This document shows positions 1-11,450 of a stretch of DNA of 64,000 bases, one piece after another; the stretch's first letter is position 1; each line of letters opens with the position of its first letter. Under the pieces are notes generated by a model, which had not been told where the DNA came from, searched no databases, and was given only the letters and a program-made list of their open reading frames with translations. Source of the DNA: Gnetum montanum (Eukaryota > Streptophyta > Gnetopsida > Gnetales > Gnetaceae); NCBI GenBank assembly GCA_015680685.1, contig MNCI01030018.1, positions 2,892 to 66,891 on the forward strand. Direction: 5' to 3'. The translations under genes and the position numbers were made by a program.

Positions 1-1430
1 AGTCTACATTGTAGAGCTTAGTGATCTTCTTGATGACCAAGGCTAAATAAAGTCTGATTTTTCTAGCTTTCTTGTTAATAGGTTTGGAATCCTTTCTAAG
101 GATGATGTTGTATTAGACTAGGAATGGGTCTAGATATGACACATCATGATATTACTAGGTAAAGGCATTAGACGTTTTCCTTAGTGTGGTTAAGATTGAA
201 TCTTTAATGGGTGTGGAAAAGGTCATCCTTCTTTTTAAGGTGTTTTACTCATTTTTGTGATTAGTTATGATGAGTTTAGCAAGGAGATCATTGGTTAAGA
301 CTAGCTCACAATCAAGGAAGATAAGGTTAGCCTAGGGAACTAAGTACTGTTTGGTGATATCAAGGGATGACACTAATAACTATAGAAGATTAAGGATAAG
401 TCACTTCATTCATGATTTAGTGCCATAGTGATTTGTCCACGGGGCACAGACAAAGCATGTAGTTCATGTAACAAGTTGATGATGATGTGATCCACAGCCT
501 ACAAGGGAGAAAGGTAAGGTCACAATTACACAAGGATAAAGCAAAAATGTGTAGTTTTAAAAACTAAAGTGGTCAATATTATCTATGTTTAATAACTTAA
601 ATAATAAAAATTTATCATTTTAGATAATATCTATAGCTTTTATGGAGGCTATGGGTAGACAGAAATATTAAGGGGAAGCATTTGATGGTCCTGCATTTGA
701 ACACCTCAATTCTAGAGCTTAATTTTAGGATTTTGAATCATGATCCAAAAAGTGGTTGAGTGTTAGATGGACAATACAATGATGTTAATGCTCATGTCAA
801 ATCACATCAAGTTTAGAGATAAAGATAATTTGGGATAAACTCAAATACTTTGTCCATTTTGAAAATTTACTTTACTTAGAGCTTTTTGTATGAGAGATTA
901 TGTATGGTAACATATGGGGAGAACATAGAAAAGTAGGTAGGATGCACTAGAGGACATATCGGCTAAAGGTAATGGATTCTATGGAAGAGGTGAAGGTTGC
1001 ACTAGCAATAAGTTTTTTTTCTTTCTTTTTTTGATTTTTTATTATTCACATTTCAATTTTCATTCACAAAGATTTGTGCAAAGCTTTTGGCAAGAAACAC
1101 TAGTGTAGATGAAGCTCGTTTGTGCTAGGAAGCTTTAGATATGCTAGTAGTACCAACAATGGTAGGTGCCCATCTACATTAGTGTCAAACATGCCACATA
1201 GGCCTCTACATTGGATGAGATATTAAGATAGTAGTAGAGAGAGAGGGTTTTGATGATAGAGCATTTGTCAAGAATGACATTTGTAACGGAATTGTAACGG
1301 AAATGTAGCCAATAGGCGGTAGACATGGTGGAAGATTAAGATGTGTTAATCATCAATGTTGGGGGTAGGTAGGAAGCACAAGTCTAGGACACGAATGCAC
1401 AGTGATGTGCTGGGGTAGGAAAAAAGATGC
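1..1430. other. Unrecognised decayed DNA
   Basis: All frames are broken by stops and no protein family could be recognised. A short T-rich tract lies near 1010-1040. It may be an old transposon, but nothing supports a specific family. Confidence 0.4.
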
Positions 1431-2230
1431 AACTTGTTGGTCTTTAAGAAAATCACGTACACGCAGGAAGAAGAAAAAGGTGCAACTCCGTGTGACGGAG
1501 ACGCTGGACCGCATTATGGGAAGGGACCACCATATCTGTACCGAAATTCACGGTCAAAATCAAAGCTAAGCTCATCATGGCAATTAAGTGCTCTCTTGTC
1601 TATACCAGCTATACGACAAGGAAGTCGCCCGTTACAACTTTAAATAATACAGTGCTCCCAATTACAGTTTAGATTTCTGGTTTCTTAGGGTCGACATGGA
1701 AATTAACCTTTTTTCCGTTGTCGATTTCCCAAAGTGGGTCCAAGGTAAAGAAGGCACTTTTAATTACGAAAAACTAAAAAATAATTTAGATTAACAAGCA
1801 AAAGAAATTTTACATACGATGATATTAACAATTACGGACCCATGAAAACTCTGGTCAGTGCAAAGTCAAAAGCAAACAAGAAAATATAGAGTTCGCCTCA
1901 CGAGAGGCTGATTTTGAAACTTGATTACAGCAATACAACCAACAATAACAAAATATGATAAGATGTCATCATTGATTTTGTTACTTGAGTGGCATTATGA
2001 TGTTGACTCAAAAGGAAAAATTCCTACTCCCCGTGATGGAAAGTTATCCCGAAATCTGCATCACCGTAGAAATCAAGGATAACAATTAAAGGAAACAAGA
2101 AAATATCGAGTTTGCCTCTAGAAGCTGTCAACAAACTGTTGATATCAACTCTTTCATGCAAGCACAGAGTCATGATTAATAAGTTCTTGTCCCATGACAA
2201 TTAAAAATCAGGACCAAGCCCAGGAATTTA

Positions 2231-2580
2231 TCAAGATTGGTTTGACCCCTTGCCTTCTTCTGCATCCACTACTCCCAGAATGTACAAGAACCTGCTACAG
2301 ACGATGGCAACGAAGGCTAGAATTCCAAAACCAACGTAGACCCAGACGACATATGGGCCTGCGTACTTACCGGTGTTTTTCAGCACAGTAAAGGTGGCTG
2401 GGGAGACGTTCACGGAGAAGGCTGTAAAGACCAAGAAACAAGCGGAGAAGAATGCAGCCTTGGTGACCTGTATTACTGTGAAAGACCTCGGAAGTCTGGA
2501 TGGCATGATGACACGAAGCCTTATGGAGGCACCAATTCCACCCACTGCGAATGTGGAGGAGAGTGATGAAGATTGGGGCT
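2231..2580 (-). CDS. Possible terminal exon of a small two-pass membrane protein
   Basis: On the minus strand a T-rich tract followed by CAG (about 2580-2606) looks like a plant 3' splice site. Behind it about 115 codons stay open to a stop at 2231. The peptide has two hydrophobic stretches likely to cross a membrane: one around AAFFSACFLVFTAF and one around YVVWVYVGFGILAFVAIV. The C-terminus is short and charged. I do not recognise the family and infer no function. It lies about 200 bases downstream of the LRR receptor fragment on the same strand, so it could be that gene's last exon, but no clean splice chain joins them. Base composition is less AT-rich than the surrounding transposon DNA. 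The exon reading rests on the splice-like sequence and open frame only. Confidence 0.4.
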
Positions 2581-2793
2581 GCACTCGTATTGTCAAAAAA
2601 AAAAAAATAATAACTCTCTACCATGGTAATTTCATGTTTTCTGACGTTAGTGCCCACATGCAGGGAGCTTCCAATAATCTTTGAGAACTTATCGTTTTCC
2701 CTTGTTGTAGATGCCTGTGGGTGAACGTGAATAAACTGGATGTTTTTCTATCATTGTTTTGAATTAACAATTTTGTCGGAGCTTTCAGCGTGC

Positions 2794-3311
2794 TTAGTCA
2801 GCTAGATAGTGTACAGCTGAGGTTGGTGTTTTGGTAAGTTTAGTCTTTAATTGGGTAAGCCTAGAAAGATCTAGAACAGTTCCTGTTAAACTATCATTGG
2901 ACAAAACCATGTATTCTAAATATGCAGAATTCCAAGTTGGAGGTATATGACCGCTAGGGTTAAGCCCGGAGAAATTCATTCCAGAAACCCGTGTCTTAGA
3001 CATCGTATACGCTCCCATATGAATCCGTAACAAGGATCAGATTTCCATGTTGTATAGTTGAAGCCAAACGTCTTGTTGAATTCTTTCAGAACATTCACAT
3101 CGACTGGGTTGGTCAAGGGATCTGATTGCATAATATGATAAATGTCGTGAGCATTGAGGATTACATATGTATCAGCCGTAGCTGGAGTGAAAGTTGCATT
3201 ATAACTCTTAAGCTTTCTTTTTGTTATCAAGGCAACTTCTGCAGCAGTGTATATATCTCCTATGCTAACATTCACATTCACATCCTCCTGGATTATGTCT
3301 TGACCTTCCAA
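2794..3311 (-). pseudogene. Malectin-like / LRR receptor fragment, frameshifted
   Basis: From 3311 down to 2976 the minus strand reads the end of a malectin-like domain (a YNATFTP segment, then VILNAHDIYHI). Next comes the usual bridge of these receptors, with VDVNVLKEFNKTFG and a W-x-SDPC-x4-W-x2-I-x-C motif. Reading continues in another frame (3033 to 2794) with two leucine-rich repeats, including SGHIPPTWNS, YLEYM, LSNDSLTG and LSRLTQLKT. In the family, malectin-like plus LRR ectodomains belong to plasma-membrane receptor-like kinases or kinase-less receptor-like proteins. Here a frameshift near 2976-3033 separates the two parts. The N-terminal malectin region and any kinase are absent. 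It is best read as a pseudogene fragment or badly sequenced exons of a larger gene. Family assignment is firm; the exact subfamily is not. Confidence 0.7.
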
Positions 3312-3317
3312 AACTGA

Positions 3318-4740
3318 GCAAAGTGGTAAAAGGACAATGTTGGCTGGTGTTCAAAGAACCTGAGGAAGCTACCGGTCCAACTGTTATTTAAGAGCACGCT
3401 TGTTTCTCCTGATAATACTTGAGCAGGTCTCGTAGGCGCTCATTCAAGGGCTTTTATTCATTCTTAAAACGTGAATAGAAAAACATTCTTAGTTGAACTT
3501 TCATTGTCATGGTACTACATGACCCAAAAGCATTTAACATTAAAAGATTAACTGTTTATAACATTTAATAATTCAAAGGTTAAATAATATTTTTCAGAAG
3601 CACCACTATGTTTTATGCAATTGGTTTAAAAGAGAGGATGACCCTGATGTTGTGAGACCCTACCATAGCAGTTAAACGTATTAATCATGGCCCCATGCTA
3701 GCATAAGAGAGTTAGCATTAACACATTCATTGCAAGTTTAGCAATAAAACTCAACAAAATATAGCAAGGTTAGTCCTAGAAAATTACATAATGATAAAAG
3801 ATAGCATATCATCAAGGAGGTGTAACTTAGTTCTGATTTGTAGCTTGCACCATGGTTTTATGTATTGTCCTACATTTGGTCATGGTTAAATAAAGTTTGT
3901 AGTCACAAATCAATATTCTACAATACTAGAACCATTTACAACATTTGTCAATAATTTGGACATGAATCTATGGAATACAATTCACAGTAATAAGATTGGG
4001 AAATAACTATCATAGGTGATATGGAAAATCACAAATTTTTGAGGGAGTTGAAAGTAAACGAGAAGTATAGTGGTTGGCATTGAAAGGCCAAAAAAGCATG
4101 TGACATGTAGAATTAGATTTAGAGCAGCAAATAAAGATTAGGGATCGGTTGGCACCATTTGTGTGATTATTTCAGTATTTTGCACTCCATCCAATTAGAC
4201 CTACCTACCCCTTTTCTTTTTGTAAATTATTATTATTTAAAATTTCATTGTGCTTGTGCAAAGCAAGTATTAAATGTGGTTTGAAAAATAGGGTATTATT
4301 TCATGGCCAATATTTTTTTAAAAAATATTTTTTCAAATGCTTTGCCATTTAGTAGTACAATGGTAAGCTTATGCCTTGCATCTAAGTTGTTACATTTACA
4401 TATACTTTATTGGCTCTATTAGGGTGAGACAAACAAGGATTTTTTCTTATAACTTAGTGGCACCCATTGAAATTGAACTTAAGTTTTCTTGAATTTATTG
4501 TGACCACACTAATTTCAAAATTCCTTTTATGGACATTTGTTTTTCCATAACTCAACATGGTGCACTGAAATTTGAACTTATGACTTATGTTAACTTACTA
4601 TGATTCTTATCGCTAAGCTAACAAGCTACAAGTTTATTGGTGAGGAGTGTCTCAAGTGCTTAACTTCAAGTCATCATTTTCATCATCATCATTATAGCAT
4701 TATCCAAACAAAATGGGGTAGTTAGTACATTGCAAGTGTG
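3318..4740. other. AT-rich intergenic DNA
   Basis: No coding region is supported. Around 4555-4640 the minus strand has a weak tRNA-like pattern, with GATAAGA followed by AGTTCAAATTTC. It could be a decayed SINE relative of the clearer copy at 4748. Confidence 0.35.
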
Positions 4741-4747
4741 CCCTTTT

Positions 4748-4830
4748 GCTTGTGGTAAGACACTTGAGTTGGAGGCTCCAAGTCATGGATTCAATTCTGA
4801 TGGGCAACGCTAAGTTATATAAAGTTCTTA
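4748..4830 (+). repeat. SINE-type repeat with tRNA-like A/B boxes, copy 1
   Basis: The segment contains TTGTGGTAAGAC (A-box-like) and, after CCAAGTCATGG, ATTCAATTCTGATGG (B-box-like). It ends in GCTAAGTTATA. A closely similar segment is found reversed at 42689-42773. A dispersed element with tRNA-like Pol III promoter boxes is what a plant SINE looks like. Full ends and a target duplication could not be defined. Confidence 0.5.
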
Positions 4831-5189
4831 TTAATCTTACGATTTTATATGATGCATAATGCTTTCTTTTATAAAAACATTAGGCTCAATGCATTTATGT
4901 TACAAAGATGCATCTACTAAGGTGAGTGTTGGATGTGACTAGAAAAGATCTTATCAACAACTTTCTCTCTTTCTTTGAAGAATGGTTAACCCAGTTTGAT
5001 GGTGGGATTGGCACATCTAGAAGATTGAAACATTATTACATTATTAATCATGCTGGAGATAAAACTGAAAATTCTAGAAAATATCAACAAAAAAAAGAAA
5101 AATGTTGAAACAAAAGTGAAGCTCCTAGAGCTCATAGTGCAAACCAAAAAAAGGTCTTGCATACTAATACAAAACAAAAATAATCAAAC

Positions 5190-6330
5190 TATTGGCGACC
5201 GTTTGGGACGCGACCGCCAACGAGTGTCCTCGAACAGGATTTAGGTGCCTGCTGGTCTCTGGCAACACCAAGACCCAGATACCTCCAAATAAACTCAGTA
5301 GTTAATGTGAGTATGTGTGTGTGCTGTTGCAGCGTGTGGTTGTGAAAAATGTAACGATTGCGTTATGTGTAAACTACAAAATGACTTACTTTAAAGAGAT
5401 TCAGCCAACTTTGTCTAATACTGTGAGTTGTTGAAAATTTCCTATTTTGTTCAACTACCTAGTCTACGCGGTCCCTATAATACCTNCCTCAAATATTTAA
5501 ACAAGGTAAAATGACACGAGTAAACACTTCGCAATAAAGCTATCCCAAATTCAATATCTACGAATTGTTCAAACTTCCAAGGCTCAAACAAGTAATATCT
5601 TCAAGACAATCCTACTATGCTACCAAAAATTGCTGCATAAACTACCACGTACGAGACTCCAGGGCAATCGTTTGAATGCAATCCTCACAGTTCCAGGGCA
5701 ACGGTCTTTCTATTATTTCTGCCCGGAACCTGCAAGAACCGACACATGTTTGCGTCAAGATCCAATATGCAGCGTCATCAAAACTGCAAATTCAAACTAC
5801 TTCCGCACGAGAAGGCTCTGCAACCGTGATCTAATTTTGCCGTCGCGCGCTGGAGGAGAACAACTCACCCTAAACAGAGGGTTTCAATTTCTATTTTGCC
5901 TCCTATATTAATTTAGGGCTTCCTGCGTTTTTTGTTCTCTCTTTTTTCTGTTTGCCTTCTTGCGTTTTTCTGTTTGCCGAATTACGGGCCAATATTTCGT
6001 AGATCTTTGTCCGGCGGATCCGCAGCCTGCATCATGAAAAGAAAGAAAGAAAGAAAAAAAAAACCCCCCCACGGCCTGCAATACAAATTGGGGTTTTAAC
6101 AGGGCATAACCCCTTTCCTCACGTGTTTTGTAAATGAGGGTTTCAAAATTTCTCTTTGAGTCTACGCCAGGGTGAACATCGTGGTGAGTGGTGTTGCGCG
6201 TTTTCCTGCAATGCGGTGTCCTTTACCTTCGTTGTTTTCCTTATCTACACTGTTTCCTCTTCAGCAGGTGTAGTATACGGTGGAGGTTGATTTGCCTTTT
6301 TTCTTCATTATCTTAAAACAATGAAGGCAT
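5190..6330. other. CpG-rich island, no recognised gene
   Basis: CpG is much more frequent here than in the flanking AT-rich DNA; examples are GACGCGACCG near 5208 and CCGTCGCGCGC near 5840. A 93-codon open frame at 5630-5911 (+) has no recognisable domain. A single unknown base is at 5486. A CACGTG box lies at 6120-6125. The island may be an old promoter/5' region, a gene relic or a young LTR fragment; none can be proved. Confidence 0.35.
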
Positions 6331-7100
6331 TGCTGGTTTTATTACATTTTTGATTTTGTCTTGCAAGGATATATCCGGGTTTTGACAACCGGGATCTGCA
6401 ACTTAATGATTTCACATGAATCACATACTTCCTTCCTTGCCATAGTACTAATTTCTGATTTTAATAAAGAGATAATTTGGCACCTTTATCTCAAATTCTT
6501 CACCAGTGAATTACTTCCCTAAGAACACCCAACCTTCAACACTAAAGCTGAAATTTACTTGTGCATTTACAACCATAGATTCTTCCAATAAAATATTTCA
6601 ACTGTTCCATGGAATGGCCAAATGTGCCAACACAAACACTAAGAATTTGTTTGGTTCCTTGAATCTATATATATTAAATTTTTAAAGATGTTTAATCCAA
6701 AGACTTATGTGATAAAATAAGTCCTAAATGAGTAAAGCAAGATACATCATCAAACAAAAGAGATTCAAAGAAAAAAAACTATAGAATGATTAAGCAATAT
6801 TGAAAAGCTAAATTATAAATTTTTTTCTCAAATGTATAGAGTTCAACAACTCAAGGTGCTATTTCTTAAAATTCAACACCATCATGGTAGTGAAAGAAGG
6901 TAAAGCAATTTTCAACCAACCAAATAGCTAGGGCACTACAATCATATTGTTCTTATGAAAAACCACTAATTTCTACATCATTAGGAATGAAAGACAAAGT
7001 CAATAAGGGTTTTATGTTTGTGGAATTTTCATTTTCCTCAAATATGGTAGGTTCAAGAAATTACATTATCATGAATGTGTATGTAGTTATCCTATAGGAT
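6331..7100. other. AT-rich intergenic DNA
   Basis: No frame with a recognisable product and no similarity to the gypsy copies before about 7100. Confidence 0.3.
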
Positions 7101-8990
7101 ATATTATTGTTGTTGATAGAGCTACTGATAGTTTCCTTGAGCATAAGACAACCTCTTGGGTGTCTATCTCTTGATGAACTCTAGATTTAAGGCATAAACC
7201 CTAGACTCATAAATATGTAACATTATTAGGCAACAACTCTTTGGATGTTTGTATTAGCAAATTCCATTACCATCATCATCTGAATTAGAGTTTGCAACTT
7301 CCTCTACTATAGAAACTTTTCCTTTCTACTAATAATAGTCATTTTCTACATATATCTTCTTTTTCTTATCCTTGTCTTTAGCTCTCCCCTATTCTACTTT
7401 CTCCTCCATAATATTAAGTTTTTTTTTTTGAAATTTTTGCTCTATGAAGTTCTACATTTTATCAACCTTTATAAAAATTTCAATAATTGACTTTTACATA
7501 GGAAGGGTTTTTCTTTGCACAACTTTCTCCAATGATGCTTCTTCTTCATAGAGAAGAACCTCCTTTTTGTAGATAGAGGGGTTCCTATTATATTCCTCTA
7601 CATTTTCTCTCTTCTTGAGTTCCCCTTCCTCTTTTTCCATTTAATCAATGAGCCTTTGATTTTGATGGACTTTTATTTTAGATAATGTCCCTTGGTCATA
7701 GAGCATAAGAGTCTTTCTTGTCTTATTTCAGAGTTCATTGATGATATGGTGTAGCTATTCCCTTTGAGAAAAGTGATGGCCTAAGCATTAATGAAGTAGA
7801 GAATAGTACCTACCCAAGGCTATATTAAGGAACTTATGACTACCTTGTCTCCACCCTTGGATTTTCTTCTGAAGTTGGACACTAGGGAGTACATTTGATT
7901 TTTTTCCTTAAGTAGCTCAAGCATCGTACTCCACCTTTTGATGAATTCTAGTTCCAAAAAAGTAGTACCAACTTCTTGCTTCTTTGATGTGTATTATTGA
8001 AAAGAATTTTAGCTTTTTCCATTCATTTCAATATTCTACAAAGCAGAAGCATCATTGAAGGCTTGCAAATGATGTTTTCAATTCGTATTATAGCCTCCTG
8101 TGAACTTAGGGATATTATTCATATCCAACCATTGGATTCAGTTGTTGCTTAATGCTTTGTAGGGACACATATCACATCCCTAATGTTGATCAAGCTCCTT
8201 GTAGCAAGTAATGATTCTTTATAATCATCATGATCTTCATGGTCCCTATCATTACCATGTCTCCTTTAGTGTTTCCAGCTATGTTTTCATTCACATTTAT
8301 GCCCAACCTTCCTGCTCATGTCTATCATCTATTTTTTCATTTCAGTGATGGTTCATTTAATCATCTCCACCCAATCTATGATCATTGCCCCTTCTATCTT
8401 GGCCATGCTCACCCTCATTAAAGCTTGATGATGAGGATGAAGAGGATGAAGATGGAGAACTAGGAGAGTTATGTTGCCTTACTATCCTCTATTGATCTCT
8501 TTGATGTTCTTTGGTTACCTATTAGAGGACCTTAGCCTTGAGGCCTTCCTTGTGTTTGGTTTTATTCTTCCTTTACCTTGGTTGCTTAGCAAGGTTAAAC
8601 ATAGCCATGGATGATTGATGTCATCTCTACTAAGAGGTTGAGGATTCTAGCATTAGATTAGCCTGATTGATAATTGGTATTCTCCTTTTCAGATTATGAT
8701 GTCAATTGAATAGTAGCCACCTTTTACTTGGAAGCTTCATGGCATGACTTCATGAAATGGTCCTTTTATAGTTGGATCTTGGTGGGCTAGTAGGATTTAG
8801 ATATTTCATCAACATATTTATAGTCTAGAGTTACTACTTTAAGTCTCACCTTCATCAATGTTTTCATGATCATTGACAACATTGAGTAGTTAGGTGTTAA
8901 TATAATGTTACCTTCCAAGTCCCTCCATTGCAATTATCCATCTTAGTGAAGAATGAAAGTGTAATCTAGATAGTATGGGTCTAGATGCTA
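7100..8990 (-). mobile_element. Ty3/gypsy copy A: gag-region fragment
   Basis: The stretch matches, block by block, the gag regions of the other gypsy copies (about 19850-21700, 25950-27900 and 52450-54400). An example is the segment corresponding to a conserved gag peptide meaning 'IPKFEGG...NPQNHLQTF' in copy E. It is full of stops and frameshifts in both strands. It has neither LTR nor PBS of its own and breaks off about 80 bases before the LTR at 9070. It is probably an older element that copy B inserted into or recombined with. Confidence 0.65.
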
Positions 8991-9069
8991 GTAGACCACT
9001 TTTAGTTTTTGTGGCATTTTGTTTCAATTCTTAATGGTTTTGGACATGTTCCTTTGTTGAATCATTTAT

Positions 9070-10864
9070 TGATGAGCGGTGAGGTACCCCTATGCCCAAC
9101 CATACAAATCACAAAGCAGTCATGCATGATCTGGTCAAATTCTGTAGAATTTATCACTTCTGGTGTACTAATCCTTTACAAAGTAAATCTTGCATTAAGG
9201 TCAATCGTTGTCTTCCCAATTACACTTGTGATGTTTTTTGGTATGATTAAGTGTAACTGAGGCATTCAATTTTTATCATTTTGTGTTTTATAGTTTGGTG
9301 CTCAAAATGTAGATAAAAGGAATTGGATTAACTAAACTAAATTAACTAATTAACTAGCATTTAACTAATCCTAACTTAAGCATCTGAACCCACTTTCCGT
9401 ACATGTCTTGAACCCACGTATCCACTGCTAGGCAACCAAGCGCTATACTACTAGGCTACCAAGCAATAATGTTACTGGGATTATGAAGCAAATATGTGTT
9501 ACACTCGAAGCGGTTGTACTTATGTGTGTAATCTATCGAGATTAATTGCTTCATTAATGTAATTACTGGAAAATATGTAATAACTAATGAGAAACATTTA
9601 ATAAATAATTAAAAAAATTTGAATGCATAATTAAAATAGCTAATGATGAGTGGTGAGGTACCCCTACACTCAACCATACGAATATGAGCGTTACACATGC
9701 AATCCGGTCGAACTCCGCAAATGGACTAGTTGTGGCACCTAGACAGTTATCCTTAGGTCGTAGTTCGCTGTCTTCCCACCTGGACTAGTATTATATTTGT
9801 CACGTATGGTTTAGTCCAGGGTGAGTTGTATGATGTGTTTCTAATCTAACGCTACTCCTAAAGGCAATAGAAAGAGAGTAATATTAACTAAGCTAAAAGG
9901 AAAGGGTAAGAGAGAATCTAATCTAGCCTAAGTGCGATAAGCATCCATTCCTTGATTATCCATACACATCTTGGACTTTATGCATGACTACCACTGGGAT
10001 TACCAAGCGCAGATCCTAGGTATGCTACTGGGTTGCCAAGTAGTCACACTTAAATGCTCGTAATCAAGTCGTACTCATTTCGCATTCTAACGTGAGTTTA
10101 AGGGTGAGAGAGTATTAACTAGGAAAGTAGTAAATAAAAATAACAATTAAACAATTAAATAATTAAACTAAGTGAATGTTGCAATGATGAAGTAATCTTG
10201 ATCTTTATTTCTGGTCATGTGCGTGTCCAAGTACGTCACACTCAAATAAAGGTTCCATACAATTACAATCACCTGCGGGCATACACTGGAAAATTATTCT
10301 ATCTCTGGAAGGAAAAAACTACCAGAGCTTCACTAAGGAACTAAACTGGATGCCTAAAACTAGGAAAGCTACCTCTTATTTATAGACATTGAGGCAAGCC
10401 ATGATATTGCGTCAGCTGTGATTCCATGGATGCAATATCGCAGGTGCGATATCGTGGGTGTGTTATCGTAGTTATCAGCAAATTCATGACTCATCAGCTA
10501 ATCTATCCAAAGTGTTGCAAGGTTTATGAAAAGGCTCATCTTTATTGCTACACACACTTTTCTACTCAGGTTCAACAATGCTCAAATAAAGATACGTACA
10601 CTTAATGACTCTTGTTGTGGGCACTCAAAGAAAAAATTATAACTTTTAAATGGAAAAATTGTAAGAGCTCCACTACAACTACAATCTCTACATGCCATAA
10701 ATGCAGTTGCAAACACATATTTATAGCCGACTATAGGCACTACGTCAATGGGGCCATGTCTATGCATGATATGATGCATCAACTAGGCCTTGTCAATGAG
10801 GCCTAGATGACAAGATCGTGTCAACGAGGTTTCATCAATGCAACTAATAGAACACGACTCATCA
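9070..10864 (-). repeat. 3' LTR of copy B, interrupted by a solo LTR
   Basis: Read on the + strand it begins TGATGAGCGG at 9070 and ends GACTCATCA at 10864, so the LTR has an 8-bp terminal inverted repeat, with TG..CA ends. The first part (9070-9638) matches the 5' LTR at 21908-22431. The second part (10502-10864) matches the second half of the LTR at 28600-28946. Without the 858-bp insertion (solo LTR plus one target copy) it would be about 937 bp. A TATA-type box, CTATAAATA on the minus strand, lies at 10718-10726. Short CATCAATG-like motifs lie upstream of it (10741-10850). Confidence 0.85.
9644..10496 (-). mobile_element. Solo LTR nested in the copy B LTR
   Basis: An 853-bp LTR of a related but distinct subfamily. 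It runs from TGATGAGTGG at 9644 to GACTCATCA at 10496 and is flanked on both sides by GCTAA (9639-9643 and 10497-10501), a perfect 5-bp target-site duplication. There is no internal region, so it is a solo LTR left by recombination between two LTRs. It keeps a TATA-type box (CTATAAATA, minus strand, 10377-10385). It has more CpG than the host LTR, which fits a younger insertion. Confidence 0.92.
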
Positions 10865-11450
10865 TACAATCACAATTGAATAAAAACTTGTCCTTGAGTT
10901 CTTTTACAAAATTAGGAAGGTATGGGATTATTGATTGACTTTTCCTCAAACAAACTAAACTGACTAACTTGACAAAAAATGAAGTGCCTAGGTGTACGAA
11001 TCAACACATTACAAAATAATGGTGGTGTTTAGGACACAAAATTGAACACCATGACTTAACTTTTTAAAAATCAGACAACACATTCCTTGATGTTGTGAAG
11101 CTATTGGAGAAGATCAAATGGTCCCAAGTGGTGGTGGTTCTTAAGGCTCCAAGGAACTTTCACTGGCTTCACACATGGGTGGTAGTTGAGGTGGTTGCAA
11201 CTATCTTGTTGCTACTGCAACTTTAAGTGGGAGGCAAAAAGCATCCAGCAGTGCTTTCATTTTCTGTTCCTTACTTCTGGGATCATGCACCGTCCATGTA
11301 GCTTCCCCAATGTGGGTTGGAATAGGTAGATCCCAAGGACACAAGATTGCTGGAAACAACTCCTTTGCATTGATGAACTAGGCAATGAATTATTTGCATT
11401 CAATGTCAAATGCCCTGATTGTGTTCTTTAGCTCCTAGTAGTCATTCATC
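10865..11450 (-). other. Copy B DNA between extra ORF and 3' LTR
   Basis: No clear polypurine tract is found directly next to the LTR end at 10864. A modest purine run on the minus strand lies about 75 bp away (10939-10948). No coding frame was recognised. Confidence 0.35.

Noticed and set aside
5630-5911. 93-codon open frame in the CpG-rich island
   Set aside because: No domain, no homologue recognised and no splice or codon evidence; GC-richer DNA gives longer chance frames.
9070-9643. Two LTRs in tandem at 9070 and 9644
   Set aside because: The target duplication GCTAA and the continuation of the outer LTR at 10502 show nesting, not tandem LTRs.
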